From Campylobacteraceae bacterium (GTDB lineage Bacteria; Campylobacterota; Campylobacteria; Campylobacterales; Campylobacteraceae): a stretch of 64,000 nucleotides of DNA. Below the pieces are notes generated by a model. It had not been told where the DNA came from. It did no database searches and saw only the letters and a program-made list of their open reading frames with translations. The position numbers and the translations under genes were made by a program. The stretch is from positions 1 to 64,000 of the forward strand of contig CAADYZ010000010.1 in the NCBI GenBank assembly GCA_900753405.1, in the 5' to 3' direction. This document shows positions 52,601 to 60,365 of this stretch, one piece after another (position 1 is the first letter of the stretch; each line of letters opens with the position of its first letter).

Positions 52601-53205
52601 AAAGTCGTGTTTAAGCCCGTGATCGCCCCAAGAAGGTTGCCGCCAATTTTGCCGCCATTAACCTCGACCGTGTTTGAGAGCGCCTCGCCGTTTTGGCTTA
52701 CAGCACCTGTGACATTGCCCTTAACACTTGCTGAGTTTAGTTTTGCGATGTTGTCTTTCACAATGCCCGCGCCATTTCCAGCAACCACGCTGCCTTCAAC
52801 CACTACGCCGCTGTTTAGCGTGACATTGTTTTGTGCTGAGACATTGCTCCCAACGCCACCATAAACGCTTCCGCCGACTTTAACATTGTCCTTAATTGTA
52901 AGTGAGTTGAAGATTGCCGAAGAGTTTTGTGCGTAAGAGCCAAAAACGCTACCATTTGCGTCTTGATTCACGCTCACAAACGCAAACATCCCAGCAGTGC
53001 TGCCGACTTTGTCACCCTCGCTTGGTGCGATATCTGCCGCGCTTGAAACGCTAGCAAAAGCTCCCAACGCCCCAACTGCTGCGACCGTTTTGGTTAAAAC
53101 GCTAGACTCGCTTGCCTCGTTTTGCGGAGTTAAAACCTTCTCCGCCTCTTTTGTAAGAAATTTTCGTTTGCTTTGTTTTGCAACGCATACTAACTTCTTT
53201 GACAT
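49687..53205 (-). CDS. Autotransporter (type Va) with repetitive beta-helix passenger and N-glycosylation sequons
   Basis: About 1,172 residues. A long, basic-then-hydrophobic signal (MSKKLVCVAKQSKRKFL ... VAAVGALGAFASVSSA) resembles extended signal peptides. Residues about 60-620 are some twenty imperfect repeats of about 22 residues (V-x-G-x-V-x-G-A ... N-x-V-x-V), typical of a right-handed beta-helix. A Pro/Asn/Thr-rich linker (about 650-730) is packed with N-x-S/T. The C-terminal 280 residues form the beta-barrel and end SLNLDYKF. Two bacterial sequons D/E-x-N-x-S/T are visible (DANGS near residue 83; ETNGT in the linker). Start is ATG 53205 behind AAGGAT; TTG 53211 is rejected. Probably a surface adhesin. 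Confidence 0.85.
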   Translation of the reverse strand: MSKKLVCVAKQSKRKFLTKEAEKVLTPQNEASESSVLTKTVAAVGALGAFASVSSAADIAPSEGDKVGSTAGMFAFVSVNQDANGSVFGSYAQNSSAIFNSLTIKDNVKVGGSVYGGVGSNVSAQNNVTLNSGVVVEGSVVAGNGAGIVKDNIAKLNSASVKGNVTGAVSQNGEALSNTVEVNGGKIGGNLLGAITGLNTTFNQVVVNNAVVTGETTGAFGNEVSKGNLVKINNSSVQDAIGGVSVNSNATENYVRLDGGSATNLIGAKSGGTGIYNAVLVTSGVVSGNVTANIANASAYNNFVTLAGGEVKGAVTAAVAKDLAKENRVTLLNGSSAGSILGAAASTAEKTEVIISEQASVNGDVVGALTSNQATSTNVTVKGSVKGSVIGANSSVGALASKVDVLGTSVGGDIYGQIASTTAMFGFVNVANAQVGGDVYGIKGGNIVTAGVVTVSNSNLNKSVYGGYSTGGVSTSSNVTISNSNIKGDIYGGFSASGNASFNTVQVFGSNVSGKVFGGFSNGSGSANLNIVHIQNSVINAANKANVSDSKHIYSSEESSFDKIAVIGGYSKGGKTQNNIISIVNSTIYGDICGGANSQGKSESYNQISMTNSFIAGKYIQNCFVNLSTNNSSAPVVPPVANGTTNSTSNSTAPDAPVVPPANNSTGNTTTPDPKPETNGTINGTTNTTNPINPPITNNTTPIVPPAPSGNSTQTFSNTTFNTAANLQDSINKAAHIKFDLGSNVDTKKGVLIANDGGALDFTGRKISLSFNSELEGTRVGNTQQVVLVNNARGIDTSSITLANSAISFDKKYTLSHIEAVEVSPSQTPALASTLNLAAELPNGTINASNSTATGLYKYIAHINAQAREEQKVLLEASIAGAIAAIGSGKVAQDMLTNAQGEGDIVVGSFDAGSFKQETGSSVKSNNFAFGAGFGRKSENNFYGAFLSGGGGSFETENDFTSGKTIGEGSTSHFAIGLFNKFEVGATSISVLAKFGLVRTSFDAKDFGEGYDVESFKLNRKFYSLGAQVAHSFGVNEKLSLSPFAALTLTTIYGDEASVDTIKYDFADISSTALSLGVRAEAKIGEFDSYASLAYEREFSAEADAINANNGQPYSLKANFGAPGLKGNSGVVEVGADYKLKGAEGFVVGVKLKGSVGKNKGVGGSLNLDYKF

Positions 53206-53558
53206 AAACAATCCTTTTAGTGTTATTTGGTTTTACCGCGTTAATAGTAGCAAAATTTCACACTCTCAGCAAGAAAATTTTGCATATTTTTTCAAAATGT
53301 TACAAAAAGTAACATTTTTAGGTAAAATTTCGCCATTTTTTCCACTTTTTTTAAAGAAAACTGAAAACTTTATGTAATAATTCAACATTTTCCAAGAAAA
53401 AGTTACAAAAAGGTAACAAAAAATTGTCAAATTCGGTTTTTGCAAAGGCTTTTTAGTTTAAAATTTACTTAAATTAAAATTATTATTAACCAGTCAATGC
53501 AGTTTTTAAGCATTTTTGGCTAAAATCTTAATTTTTTAACTTTTTTGAAAGGATGACA
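53206..53558. promoter_or_regulatory. Divergent control region between the autotransporter and brnQ
   Basis: AT-rich, about 350 bp. It holds a perfect inverted repeat AAAATGTTAC-AAAAA-GTAACATTTT (53294-53318) and a related one, GTTAC-AAAAAG-GTAAC (53402-53417), plus one repeat copy (53425-53442). The two dyads share GTTACAAAAAG and lie about 105 bp apart, so they look like paired operator sites. The first could also act as a hairpin. Confidence 0.5.
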
Positions 53559-54878
53559 ATGAAAAATATAACCAGAAGTGAATTTGTCGTTGTTTCGCTT
53601 ATGCTTTTTTCAATGTTTTTTGGGGCTGGAAACTTCATTTTCCCGCCGATGCTTGGTAAAGAGAGCGGGGTGATTTTTTACCAAACCATTCTGTATTTTT
53701 GCGCGACTGCTGTGCTTTTGCCAGTGTTGGGCGTTGCTGCGGTGGCAAGATGTGGCAGCGTGCAAGCACTTACTTCGCGGGTAGATAACTTCTTCGGACC
53801 GATTTTCATCGTCTCGATCTACCTCTCGATCGGACCTTTCCTCGCTATCCCCCGCGCGGCAAACTTGCCGTTTGAAGTCGGCGTTGCGCCGCTTGTTAGC
53901 GAGGCGAGCAAGGGGGTTTGGCTTGCGATTTGGACAATCGTCTTTTTCGTCATCAACTATATCATCTCGATCAACAAGTCGAAAGTCGTGGAGATTTTAG
54001 GGCGTTACCTAACTCCTGCGCTTTTAATTTTGATCGTAATTCTAGTTGCCGCAGTTTTCATCGCGCCAACTCCGCCGCTCTCAGAAGCGACTGGGGCTTA
54101 CGCGACCGCACCGACTAGCACGGCGTTTATGGCGGGTTATGACACGATGGATGCGATGGCGTCAATCGTCTTTGGCATTGTCGTTGTTAATGTTTTGCGC
54201 GGTTTTGGCGTAAATGACGAAAAAACACTCGTCTCAACAACGATCAAAACAGGCATTTTCGCCGGTGTGATCTTATCATTAATTTATATAGCACTTGCCT
54301 ATCTAGGCGCGGCGACCGCGGGCGTTGTCGGCGAGGTTGAAAACGGCGCGCAAATCCTCGCAAAAACCGCCGACTGGCTCTTTGGCAAAAGCGGCGCGGT
54401 GATTTTAGGTGTCGCGTTGTTTCTCGCCTGCATCACAACCACCGTTGGACTCACGACCTCAGGCAGCGACTACTTCAACTCGCTGCTTCCAGGCGTGGGC
54501 TACAAAACTTGGTGCTTGATTTTCAGCGTTGTAAGCGCGCTTATGGCAAACATCGGACTTAGCGGCATCCTAAAATTCGGCGTGCCGATCCTCGTTGCGT
54601 TCTACCCAGTCGTCATCGTCCTGGTCTTGCTCGCACTCATCGACCGCTTCATCGACAGCTCAAAACTCGTCTATCGCAGCTGCATTTATGTCACGCTAGT
54701 CACTGGACTCATCTTCTCGCTCGGCTCAGTCGCAAAAGTTTTGCCAGAGGGGTTTGTGAATGCCGCAAAGAGGGTTATGCCGTTTTATGACTATGGTTTG
54801 GGCTGGGTTTTGTGGGCGATAGTCGTCTTTTGCGTCTCATACATCATCCACGCCGTTTTGACAAAAAAGATCGCCTAA
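53559..54878 (+). CDS. brnQ: Branched-chain amino acid:cation symporter
   Basis: About 439 residues, LIVCS family, importing Leu/Ile/Val with Na+ or H+. The N-terminal FVVVSLMLFSMFFGAGNFIFPPMLG is the unmistakable family block; about twelve helices follow. I use ATG 53559, which has GAAAGG at the right distance, rather than ATG 53553, which touches it. The next gene starts directly on the base after the stop (TAAATG). Confidence 0.93.
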   Translation: MKNITRSEFVVVSLMLFSMFFGAGNFIFPPMLGKESGVIFYQTILYFCATAVLLPVLGVAAVARCGSVQALTSRVDNFFGPIFIVSIYLSIGPFLAIPRAANLPFEVGVAPLVSEASKGVWLAIWTIVFFVINYIISINKSKVVEILGRYLTPALLILIVILVAAVFIAPTPPLSEATGAYATAPTSTAFMAGYDTMDAMASIVFGIVVVNVLRGFGVNDEKTLVSTTIKTGIFAGVILSLIYIALAYLGAATAGVVGEVENGAQILAKTADWLFGKSGAVILGVALFLACITTTVGLTTSGSDYFNSLLPGVGYKTWCLIFSVVSALMANIGLSGILKFGVPILVAFYPVVIVLVLLALIDRFIDSSKLVYRSCIYVTLVTGLIFSLGSVAKVLPEGFVNAAKRVMPFYDYGLGWVLWAIVVFCVSYIIHAVLTKKIA

Positions 54879-56018
54879 ATGCTCGTTTTGCTCGGCGGAG
54901 TTGTCGTTTTTGGGTTGGTTGCCCTTTTTTGCGCGTGGCGTTTTGGCAAGCTTTTTGGTCAAATTCGAATTTGGCAAGCACTCTTTGGCGCAGTTTTCCT
55001 CGCACAAGTCTGCTTTGCCTTGAATTTGAGGCTGCACTTTTTGCCACGCGAAGTAAGCATTTTTGCGACAATTCTAGTCGGGCTAAGCCTCTTTGTTTTC
55101 TGCCTTTTGCTAGCCTTTGAAGCGTTAAGTTTCTTGCTAAGACTTGCCTTAAAAGGCGCAACTTACCCGCCAACAACCCTCCGCTTAGCTAAACGCGGCG
55201 CGGGAGTTTCGCTGCTTTTAGCGACCGCACTGCTTGGCGGCTACTCGTTTTACAACGCCTTTAACATCAAAATTGTTAAAACCGAATTTAACTTCAACCT
55301 TGCGTCAAATTCGAATTTGACAACTCCGCTGCGCTTTGCGGTGATCAGCGACCTTCACATCGGCGGTTTTGTGACGCAAGATTTTGTCGCCAAAGTCGCT
55401 GAGAAAATCCGCCGCCACAACGCAGAGGCGATCTTGCTTGTAGGCGATATTAGCGATGTCTCGCCGCAGCAAATGGCGTCCTCGCTCGCTCCGCTAACCG
55501 CTTTGCAAACGCCAATTTTCGCAGTCGTTGGCAACCACGAATACTACAAAGACGACTTAGGCGAGAGGATTTTAGCCCTAAACAAAATCGGCATCAAAGT
55601 CTTGCAAAACGAAGCAGTCGAGTTTGGCGGCGTGAATCTCATCGGCGTTTATGACCTCGCTGCTAATCGCCAAAACCTACCAGTAGCGGCAAATTCGCGC
55701 TTCAAGCCAGACTTTGACGCCGCTTACAACTCAGTTTCAAACCCCGCCCTGCCGACAATCTTGCTCGCCCATCAGCCAAAAGTGGCTAAATTCCTCACCG
55801 CCGCGCAAAAAAAGGCGACAAATTTAATGCTTAGCGGACACACTCACAACGGACAAATCTTCCCGTTTAACATCATCGCCAAACTCGCAAACGGCTACCT
55901 TTACGGGCTTTACAAAGAGGGCGATTTTGCCGTTTTTGTCACAAGCGGAGTCGGCTTTTGGGGACCGCCATTTCGTTTTGGCTCACAAAGCGAGATCGTT
56001 TTGCTCGACATTTTTTAG
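54879..56018 (+). CDS. Membrane-anchored calcineurin-type metallophosphoesterase
   Basis: A 379-residue protein with about four N-terminal helices and a C-terminal phosphoesterase domain: ISDLHIGGF, LLVGDISD, GNHEYYKDD, HQPK and GHTHNGQIFP are the five metal-binding blocks. This layout is that of the YkuE/YaeI group, some of which act on lipids or UDP-diacylglucosamine (LpxG). Between the last helix and the domain are two tandem repeat copies (nt 55275-55292 and exact 55304-55321), read as KTEFNFNLASNSNLTT; the linker is where they can be tolerated. The start abuts brnQ. Confidence 0.85.
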   Translation: MLVLLGGVVVFGLVALFCAWRFGKLFGQIRIWQALFGAVFLAQVCFALNLRLHFLPREVSIFATILVGLSLFVFCLLLAFEALSFLLRLALKGATYPPTTLRLAKRGAGVSLLLATALLGGYSFYNAFNIKIVKTEFNFNLASNSNLTTPLRFAVISDLHIGGFVTQDFVAKVAEKIRRHNAEAILLVGDISDVSPQQMASSLAPLTALQTPIFAVVGNHEYYKDDLGERILALNKIGIKVLQNEAVEFGGVNLIGVYDLAANRQNLPVAANSRFKPDFDAAYNSVSNPALPTILLAHQPKVAKFLTAAQKKATNLMLSGHTHNGQIFPFNIIAKLANGYLYGLYKEGDFAVFVTSGVGFWGPPFRFGSQSEIVLLDIF

Positions 56019-56107
56019 CCGTCTTACTTAAAATTAACTTTTTTTGTGTAAAATATCCCACTTCAAAATCAAATTTGGTTTTGACAATGTCATTTTAAGA
56101 GTCGTGG

Positions 56108-56371
56108 ATGTTACAAAATTTCGCACATTTTCTCATACAACTTTACTCGTGGCTAATCATCATCTCAGTGCTTTTAAGTTGGTTTTCGATCCCACTTTAC
56201 AACCACCCGCTTTCAGCCTTGCAACGACTTGTTTTGACGCTCACCGCGCCAGCTTACAGACTGCTTGCGCACACAGGAATTCCTACGCAGTTTGGGGCGT
56301 TTGACTTCGCTCCACTCATCATCTACTTCGCTTTGCTGCTGCTTGATCGAGTCGTTTTGGGAGTTTTTTGA
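56108..56371 (+). CDS. YggT family small membrane protein
   Basis: An 87-residue protein with two membrane spans; LYSWLIIISVLLSWFSIP followed by LQRLVLTLTAPAYRLL matches the YggT (CcmB-related) pattern with Asn/Pro between helices. Family function is uncertain, linked to ion balance or cell shape in other bacteria. The stop TGA overlaps the ATG of slt (TGATG), so translation is coupled. A repeat copy lies 20 nt before the start (56064-56085). Confidence 0.82.
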   Translation: MLQNFAHFLIQLYSWLIIISVLLSWFSIPLYNHPLSALQRLVLTLTAPAYRLLAHTGIPTQFGAFDFAPLIIYFALLLLDRVVLGVF

Positions 56372-58014
56372 TGCGCTCTGTTGCGTTGGTTTTGCTCTTT
56401 TTTGGCGCACTTTTTGCCAAAAATTTCGACTTTGCACAGCTTAGCGAACTGCCAAAAAGTCTAGCAAAAGACTACTACATTTACCGCTTTTTGCCGCAAG
56501 CAAACCAGAGCGAACTTTCACTCATTCGCCTGCAAATTCACGCTTTTCGTGGCAAGATTAAGTCGCTTTTTGAAGAGAAAATGCCAAGCGAGGAGTCTCT
56601 GGTTTGTGGCAGCGTGACTGCTAAATATTTCACCAAACTCTCGCCCGAGTGCCAAGAGCGACACATCAGCCTTAAAATCATCCGCGAACTTAGCAAACGC
56701 GACTTAAAAAAGGTGAAAAAGACCTTTGCTAACAACTCTAAAATCACCACCCTCATCGCCGCTGCTACGGCAAAATCCCCCGCGGCGTTTTTTGCCTCAA
56801 AACAGGATGCGGACGGGTATTTTAGCTTTTTTTACAAGTTAAAAGACGAGGAATTGCAAGCCTACATCCAAACTCCTTTGCCAAAGAATTTTGCCGACAA
56901 AATCGCCTCTCACTGGCGTTTTGCAAACTTCATCTCCTCGCTTGTTTTAAGCAAGAAAAACCGCGACTTTGCGCTGAATTTTTTAGAGTTTGACGAGAGC
57001 AAGATGAGCTACAAAGCTGCCTTTTCGTTAGGGCTTTTGGCGATTTTAAACGACCGCGAAGAGCGGGCAAAAGAGTTTTTCTCGCACGCAGCAAACGCCA
57101 CAAAACGCGCATTTGAGCGCGACAACGCCGCCTTTTGGGTTTATCTCATCACCAACCAAGAGGAAGATTTGCGCCGCGTTGCTCAAAGCGGCGATGTGAA
57201 TATCTACACGCTTTACGCCAAAGAAGCGCTAGGGGATGAGAGCGAGTTTTTGATCGCCTCGCCACTGCCGACAAAGGAGAAACTCGCAGGTTATGACATC
57301 ACCGACCCGTTTGTCTGGCTTCGCACAAAGGAGCGGTTCGCACGCCTCAAAGGCGAGGAGTTTTTGACGCAAATCGAGCAATTTTACACAAAAGAGACGC
57401 TCGGGGAATACAGCTACTTGATGGAGCGGTTTTATGATTACAAAATCGCCTTTTTTTCAATGCCGCATCAGCATTTGCTAGAAGGCGTAACGCCCGAGCG
57501 TCAAGCGCTAATTTACGCGTTGATGCGCCAAGAGAGCCGCTTTGTCGCGGGGCAGGTTTCGGTCTCTTACGCTTTGGGGCTTATGCAGTTTATGCCGTTT
57601 CTTTCACGCGACATCGGCAAAAAGTTAGCCATAGAAAATTTTGACGAAGACGATGTTTTCAAGCCGCAAATCGCCTTTGAATTTGCGAATTTTCACTTGG
57701 ATTATTTAGAAAAATTCCTCTTCAACCCGACACTTGTCGCTTACGCTTACAACGGCGGGATAGGCTTTACGAGCAGGTTTTTGAAAACAGGCGACTACTT
57801 CAACCCAGCCTCACCGCACATCAGCTACGAGCCGTTTTTGTCGATGGAGCTTGTGGCTTACGAAGAGAGCAAAATTTACGCCAAAAAGGTGCTTGCAAAT
57901 TATGTAATCTACCTTAAATTGCTGGGCTCCAACGCAAGTATTTTGCCTCTTTTGCAAAATCTAATGAAACCTGCTGAGTCTGACTTTTTCCGCGCAAAAC
58001 TCGCGGCGAAGTAG
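56371..58014 (+). CDS. slt: Soluble lytic murein transglycosylase
   Basis: About 547 residues, secreted by a signal peptide (RSVALVLLFFGALFAKN). A long helical superhelical body precedes the C-terminal SLT domain with the catalytic Glu in YALMRQESRF and SYALGLMQFMP, then YNGG. It cleaves peptidoglycan glycan strands to 1,6-anhydro products. The last about 100 bp overlap the 3' end of a lipoprotein gene on the opposite strand. Confidence 0.9.
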   Translation: MRSVALVLLFFGALFAKNFDFAQLSELPKSLAKDYYIYRFLPQANQSELSLIRLQIHAFRGKIKSLFEEKMPSEESLVCGSVTAKYFTKLSPECQERHISLKIIRELSKRDLKKVKKTFANNSKITTLIAAATAKSPAAFFASKQDADGYFSFFYKLKDEELQAYIQTPLPKNFADKIASHWRFANFISSLVLSKKNRDFALNFLEFDESKMSYKAAFSLGLLAILNDREERAKEFFSHAANATKRAFERDNAAFWVYLITNQEEDLRRVAQSGDVNIYTLYAKEALGDESEFLIASPLPTKEKLAGYDITDPFVWLRTKERFARLKGEEFLTQIEQFYTKETLGEYSYLMERFYDYKIAFFSMPHQHLLEGVTPERQALIYALMRQESRFVAGQVSVSYALGLMQFMPFLSRDIGKKLAIENFDEDDVFKPQIAFEFANFHLDYLEKFLFNPTLVAYAYNGGIGFTSRFLKTGDYFNPASPHISYEPFLSMELVAYEESKIYAKKVLANYVIYLKLLGSNASILPLLQNLMKPAESDFFRAKLAAK

Positions 58015-58417
58015 CTTTCAAATTCGGTTTTGACAAAACGACATTCAGCGTCAAATTCGCCGCTTCAATCGCGTTTGCGGTGATGATGTAGTGTTTTGAC
58101 CACGCAAGCCACACAGGTTGTAAATCCAGCCCCTCATAAGAAGTGTAAGAAGCGGTCGAGGCGTTTGCTGCCACGACTTGCGCTTTTTTGCCGTTGATCG
58201 TCACGCTTTGTAGCGTCAAATTCCCTGCCGCGAGATTTAGCGCAAAGACCTCTTTGCTTTGGTTTTGCAAAAACGGCGTGAGGTAGGTCGCACTCGCTAA
58301 AATCTCGCTGTGTTGCGACTTTGAGGTAAATTGCAAAATGTGTTTTGCGTCAAATTCACTCTTGCTCGCACAGCCTGCCAAAAACGCCAACAAAATCGTC
58401 AAAAAAACTCTTTTCAC
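57914..58417 (-). CDS. Lipoprotein with repeat-coded C-terminal tail overlapping slt
   Basis: A 167-residue lipoprotein with lipobox LAGC (Cys16). The mature part (HILQFTSKSQHSEILASATYLTPFL...) has no family I recognise. The C-terminal stretch VVLSKPNLKA is a translated dispersed repeat (nt 58017-58034), and the final about 30 residues are antisense to slt. The tail may have arisen when a repeat removed the older stop. AAAAGGAGCG-type ribosome site precedes the start. Confidence 0.7.
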   Translation of the reverse strand: MKRVFLTILLAFLAGCASKSEFDAKHILQFTSKSQHSEILASATYLTPFLQNQSKEVFALNLAAGNLTLQSVTINGKKAQVVAANASTASYTSYEGLDLQPVWLAWSKHYIITANAIEAANLTLNVVLSKPNLKATSPRVLRGKSQTQQVSLDFAKEAKYLRWSPAI

Positions 58418-58501
58418 CTGCTCGCTCCTAAATTAAAGTGCAGATTATAGCATAAATTCAATTTTTTAAGATATAATCGCCGTTTTACTCAAAGGATGAA
58501 A

Positions 58502-58996
58502 ATGCCGTTGCTTGATAGTTTTTGCGTCAATCACAAGCTTATGAAAGCCCCAGCTGCGCGCCTCGCAAAGAGTATGCAAACGCCAAAGGGTGAGCTAATT
58601 AGCGTTTATGACCTGCGTTTTTGCAAGCCAAATGAGGAGATGCTGCCGCCAAAAGCGATGCACACTTTTGAGCATCTTTTTGCGGGGTTTATGCGTGAAT
58701 TTTTGCCTTGCGAGGTGATTGACATTTCGCCGATGGGCTGTCGGACGGGGTTTTATATGAGCGTTGTGGGCGAGGTTGGTTTTGAGACGCTTCGCACTGC
58801 GTGGCTAAAAAGTTGCGAGAAAATTCTACTTGTCACCAAAATCCCCGAGGCAAACGAGTTTCAATGCGGAAGTGCCGCCTACCACGATCTAGACGGCGCA
58901 AAACTAGTCGCACAAAACATACTTGCCCGCGGCATCAGCCAAAATGACAACGAAGAATTACGGCTAAGCAAAGAGCAAATCGAGGCTTTAAGTTAG
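58502..58996 (+). CDS. luxS: S-ribosylhomocysteine lyase (AI-2 synthase)
   Basis: About 164 residues. MPLLDSFCVNHKLMKAPA is the family start, so I use ATG 58502 rather than 58496. The metal site HTFEHLFAG and the later Cys block FQCGSAAYHDL are intact. It cleaves S-ribosylhomocysteine to homocysteine and DPD, the precursor of autoinducer 2. It shares its last stop base with a symmetric repeat (58996-59013) that directly precedes the cdsA ribosome site. Confidence 0.96.
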   Translation: MPLLDSFCVNHKLMKAPAARLAKSMQTPKGELISVYDLRFCKPNEEMLPPKAMHTFEHLFAGFMREFLPCEVIDISPMGCRTGFYMSVVGEVGFETLRTAWLKSCEKILLVTKIPEANEFQCGSAAYHDLDGAKLVAQNILARGISQNDNEELRLSKEQIEALS

Positions 58997-59013
58997 TCAA
59001 ATTCGAATTTGAC
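58996..59013. repeat. Perfect 18-bp palindromic repeat between luxS and cdsA
   Basis: GTCAAATTCGAATTTGAC. Its first base is the last base of the luxS stop and it abuts AAGGAG (59014-59019), the cdsA ribosome site. It could fold with, or mask, that site. Confidence 0.85.
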
Positions 59014-59025
59014 AAGGAGTGAAGG

Positions 59026-59826
59026 ATGATTAAAAGAGTAATTGTCGGTGTTGGGCTTTTAGTCTCGTTTTTGGTGATCGTTTTGATCGACTTTAAGTGG
59101 CTGAATTTCTTTTTGATCGGCGCGGTTTTGCTCGTGGCGTTTTGCGAGAGTTTGACGCTTTTTGCGATCCAAAAATTCAAGTCGCTAAGCTTTGTCGCGC
59201 TTGGTTTTTACTCGCTCATCCCCTTTTGGCAAACGCCGAGCGCAAGCTTAAAAGCCGCGCTTCTAGCCCTTAGCGTAGTCGCAGGCGTGGTGGCGTTTTT
59301 AAAGTTTGAAAAGCCGCAAATTTTGCTGCCGTTCATCTACCCAACGCTGCCGATTTTCCTGCTTTTAGGAGTATATCTTAGCTTCAACATCGCCTACTTG
59401 TGCTTCATCATCCTCACCGTAGTCGTCTCAGACAGCGCGGCTTACTTTGGCGGCAAGTTTTTTGGCAAACGCTTTTTCAAATTCGATTTTAGCAAGTCAA
59501 GCCCAAACAAGAGCTATGAAGGCTCGCTCATCGCCCTCGCGGCAGGGACATTTTTCGGCACGCTTTATGCGGTGTTTTTGATGGATGAAAACCTCTTAAA
59601 AGCGATGTTTTGCGCCTTTTTGATCGTGCTTTTTGGCAACTTTGGCGACCTTTTTGAAAGTTACCTAAAAAGACGCGTTGGCGTCAAAGACAGCGGAAAA
59701 ATTCTCGGCGAACAAGGCGGAATTTTAGACAGGATTGACGGATATTTATTTGCCGTGGTGGCTTTTTGGCTTGTTTTTGGCGGCGAGAAATTGTCAAATT
59801 CGAATTTGAATGTTTTCGCTTTTTAA
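59026..59826 (+). CDS. cdsA: Phosphatidate cytidylyltransferase
   Basis: A 266-residue inner-membrane enzyme making CDP-diacylglycerol for all phospholipids. About seven helices; the CTP transferase signature is present in SPNKSYEGSLIAL...FGNFGDLFESYLKRRVGVKDSGKILGEQGG-type blocks ending in DRIDGYLFA, with the conserved acidic residues. The C-terminal tail KLSNSNLNVFAF is mostly a translated repeat copy (nt 59792-59809) and goes beyond the usual end. pgpA follows after 12 nt. Confidence 0.94.
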   Translation: MIKRVIVGVGLLVSFLVIVLIDFKWLNFFLIGAVLLVAFCESLTLFAIQKFKSLSFVALGFYSLIPFWQTPSASLKAALLALSVVAGVVAFLKFEKPQILLPFIYPTLPIFLLLGVYLSFNIAYLCFIILTVVVSDSAAYFGGKFFGKRFFKFDFSKSSPNKSYEGSLIALAAGTFFGTLYAVFLMDENLLKAMFCAFLIVLFGNFGDLFESYLKRRVGVKDSGKILGEQGGILDRIDGYLFAVVAFWLVFGGEKLSNSNLNVFAF

Positions 59827-59838
59827 AAAAGAGGTAAA

Positions 59839-60354
59839 ATGCAAAAACTTTTCTTAACTTTCTTTGGTTTAGGGCTTTTAAAACCAGCACCGGGCACTTG
59901 GGGCAGCGTTGGCGGTGTCTTAGCAGGCAGCCTTATCGCTCTTTTATTTGGTTTGCAGACGCTGTTTTTCGCCTCAATCCTGCTTTGTGCCGCCTCAGTA
60001 CAAGTCATCAACTCCTACGAAGCAAAAGTAGGGCAGCACGATTCAAGTGAGATCGTCATAGACGAGGTTGCGGGCGTGTGGCTTGCGCAGTCGCTTGGCT
60101 GCTTTGCGCTCGTGCAAAACGCAGATGGCAGTTTTAGTCAATACGCCGTTGCTTTTAGCACGGAATTTGTAGCTTTAAGCGTGGCGGCGTTGGTGCTTTT
60201 TCGCTTTTTTGACATCACCAAACCAAGCCTCATTGGCAGGATTGATAGAAATGTTAAAGGCGGGCTTGGCGTGATGGGGGATGATATGCTAGCGGGCGCG
60301 GTCGCGGGGCTTTTAACGGGCGTGGGTTTTAGGCTAGTGAGTTTAATCAACTAA
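59839..60354 (+). CDS. pgpA: Phosphatidylglycerophosphatase A
   Basis: A 171-residue inner-membrane phosphatase of phosphatidylglycerol synthesis. KPAPGTWGSVGG at the start and HDSSEIVIDEVAGVWLA near residue 68 are the catalytic motifs of the PgpA family; D-N-x-x-K-G-G/GxMGDD near the end is also there (NVKGGLGVMGDD). It follows cdsA, its upstream partner in the same pathway. galE begins 11 nt later with AAAGGAG. Confidence 0.93.
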   Translation: MQKLFLTFFGLGLLKPAPGTWGSVGGVLAGSLIALLFGLQTLFFASILLCAASVQVINSYEAKVGQHDSSEIVIDEVAGVWLAQSLGCFALVQNADGSFSQYAVAFSTEFVALSVAALVLFRFFDITKPSLIGRIDRNVKGGLGVMGDDMLAGAVAGLLTGVGFRLVSLIN

Positions 60355-60365
60355 AAGGAGACGGG

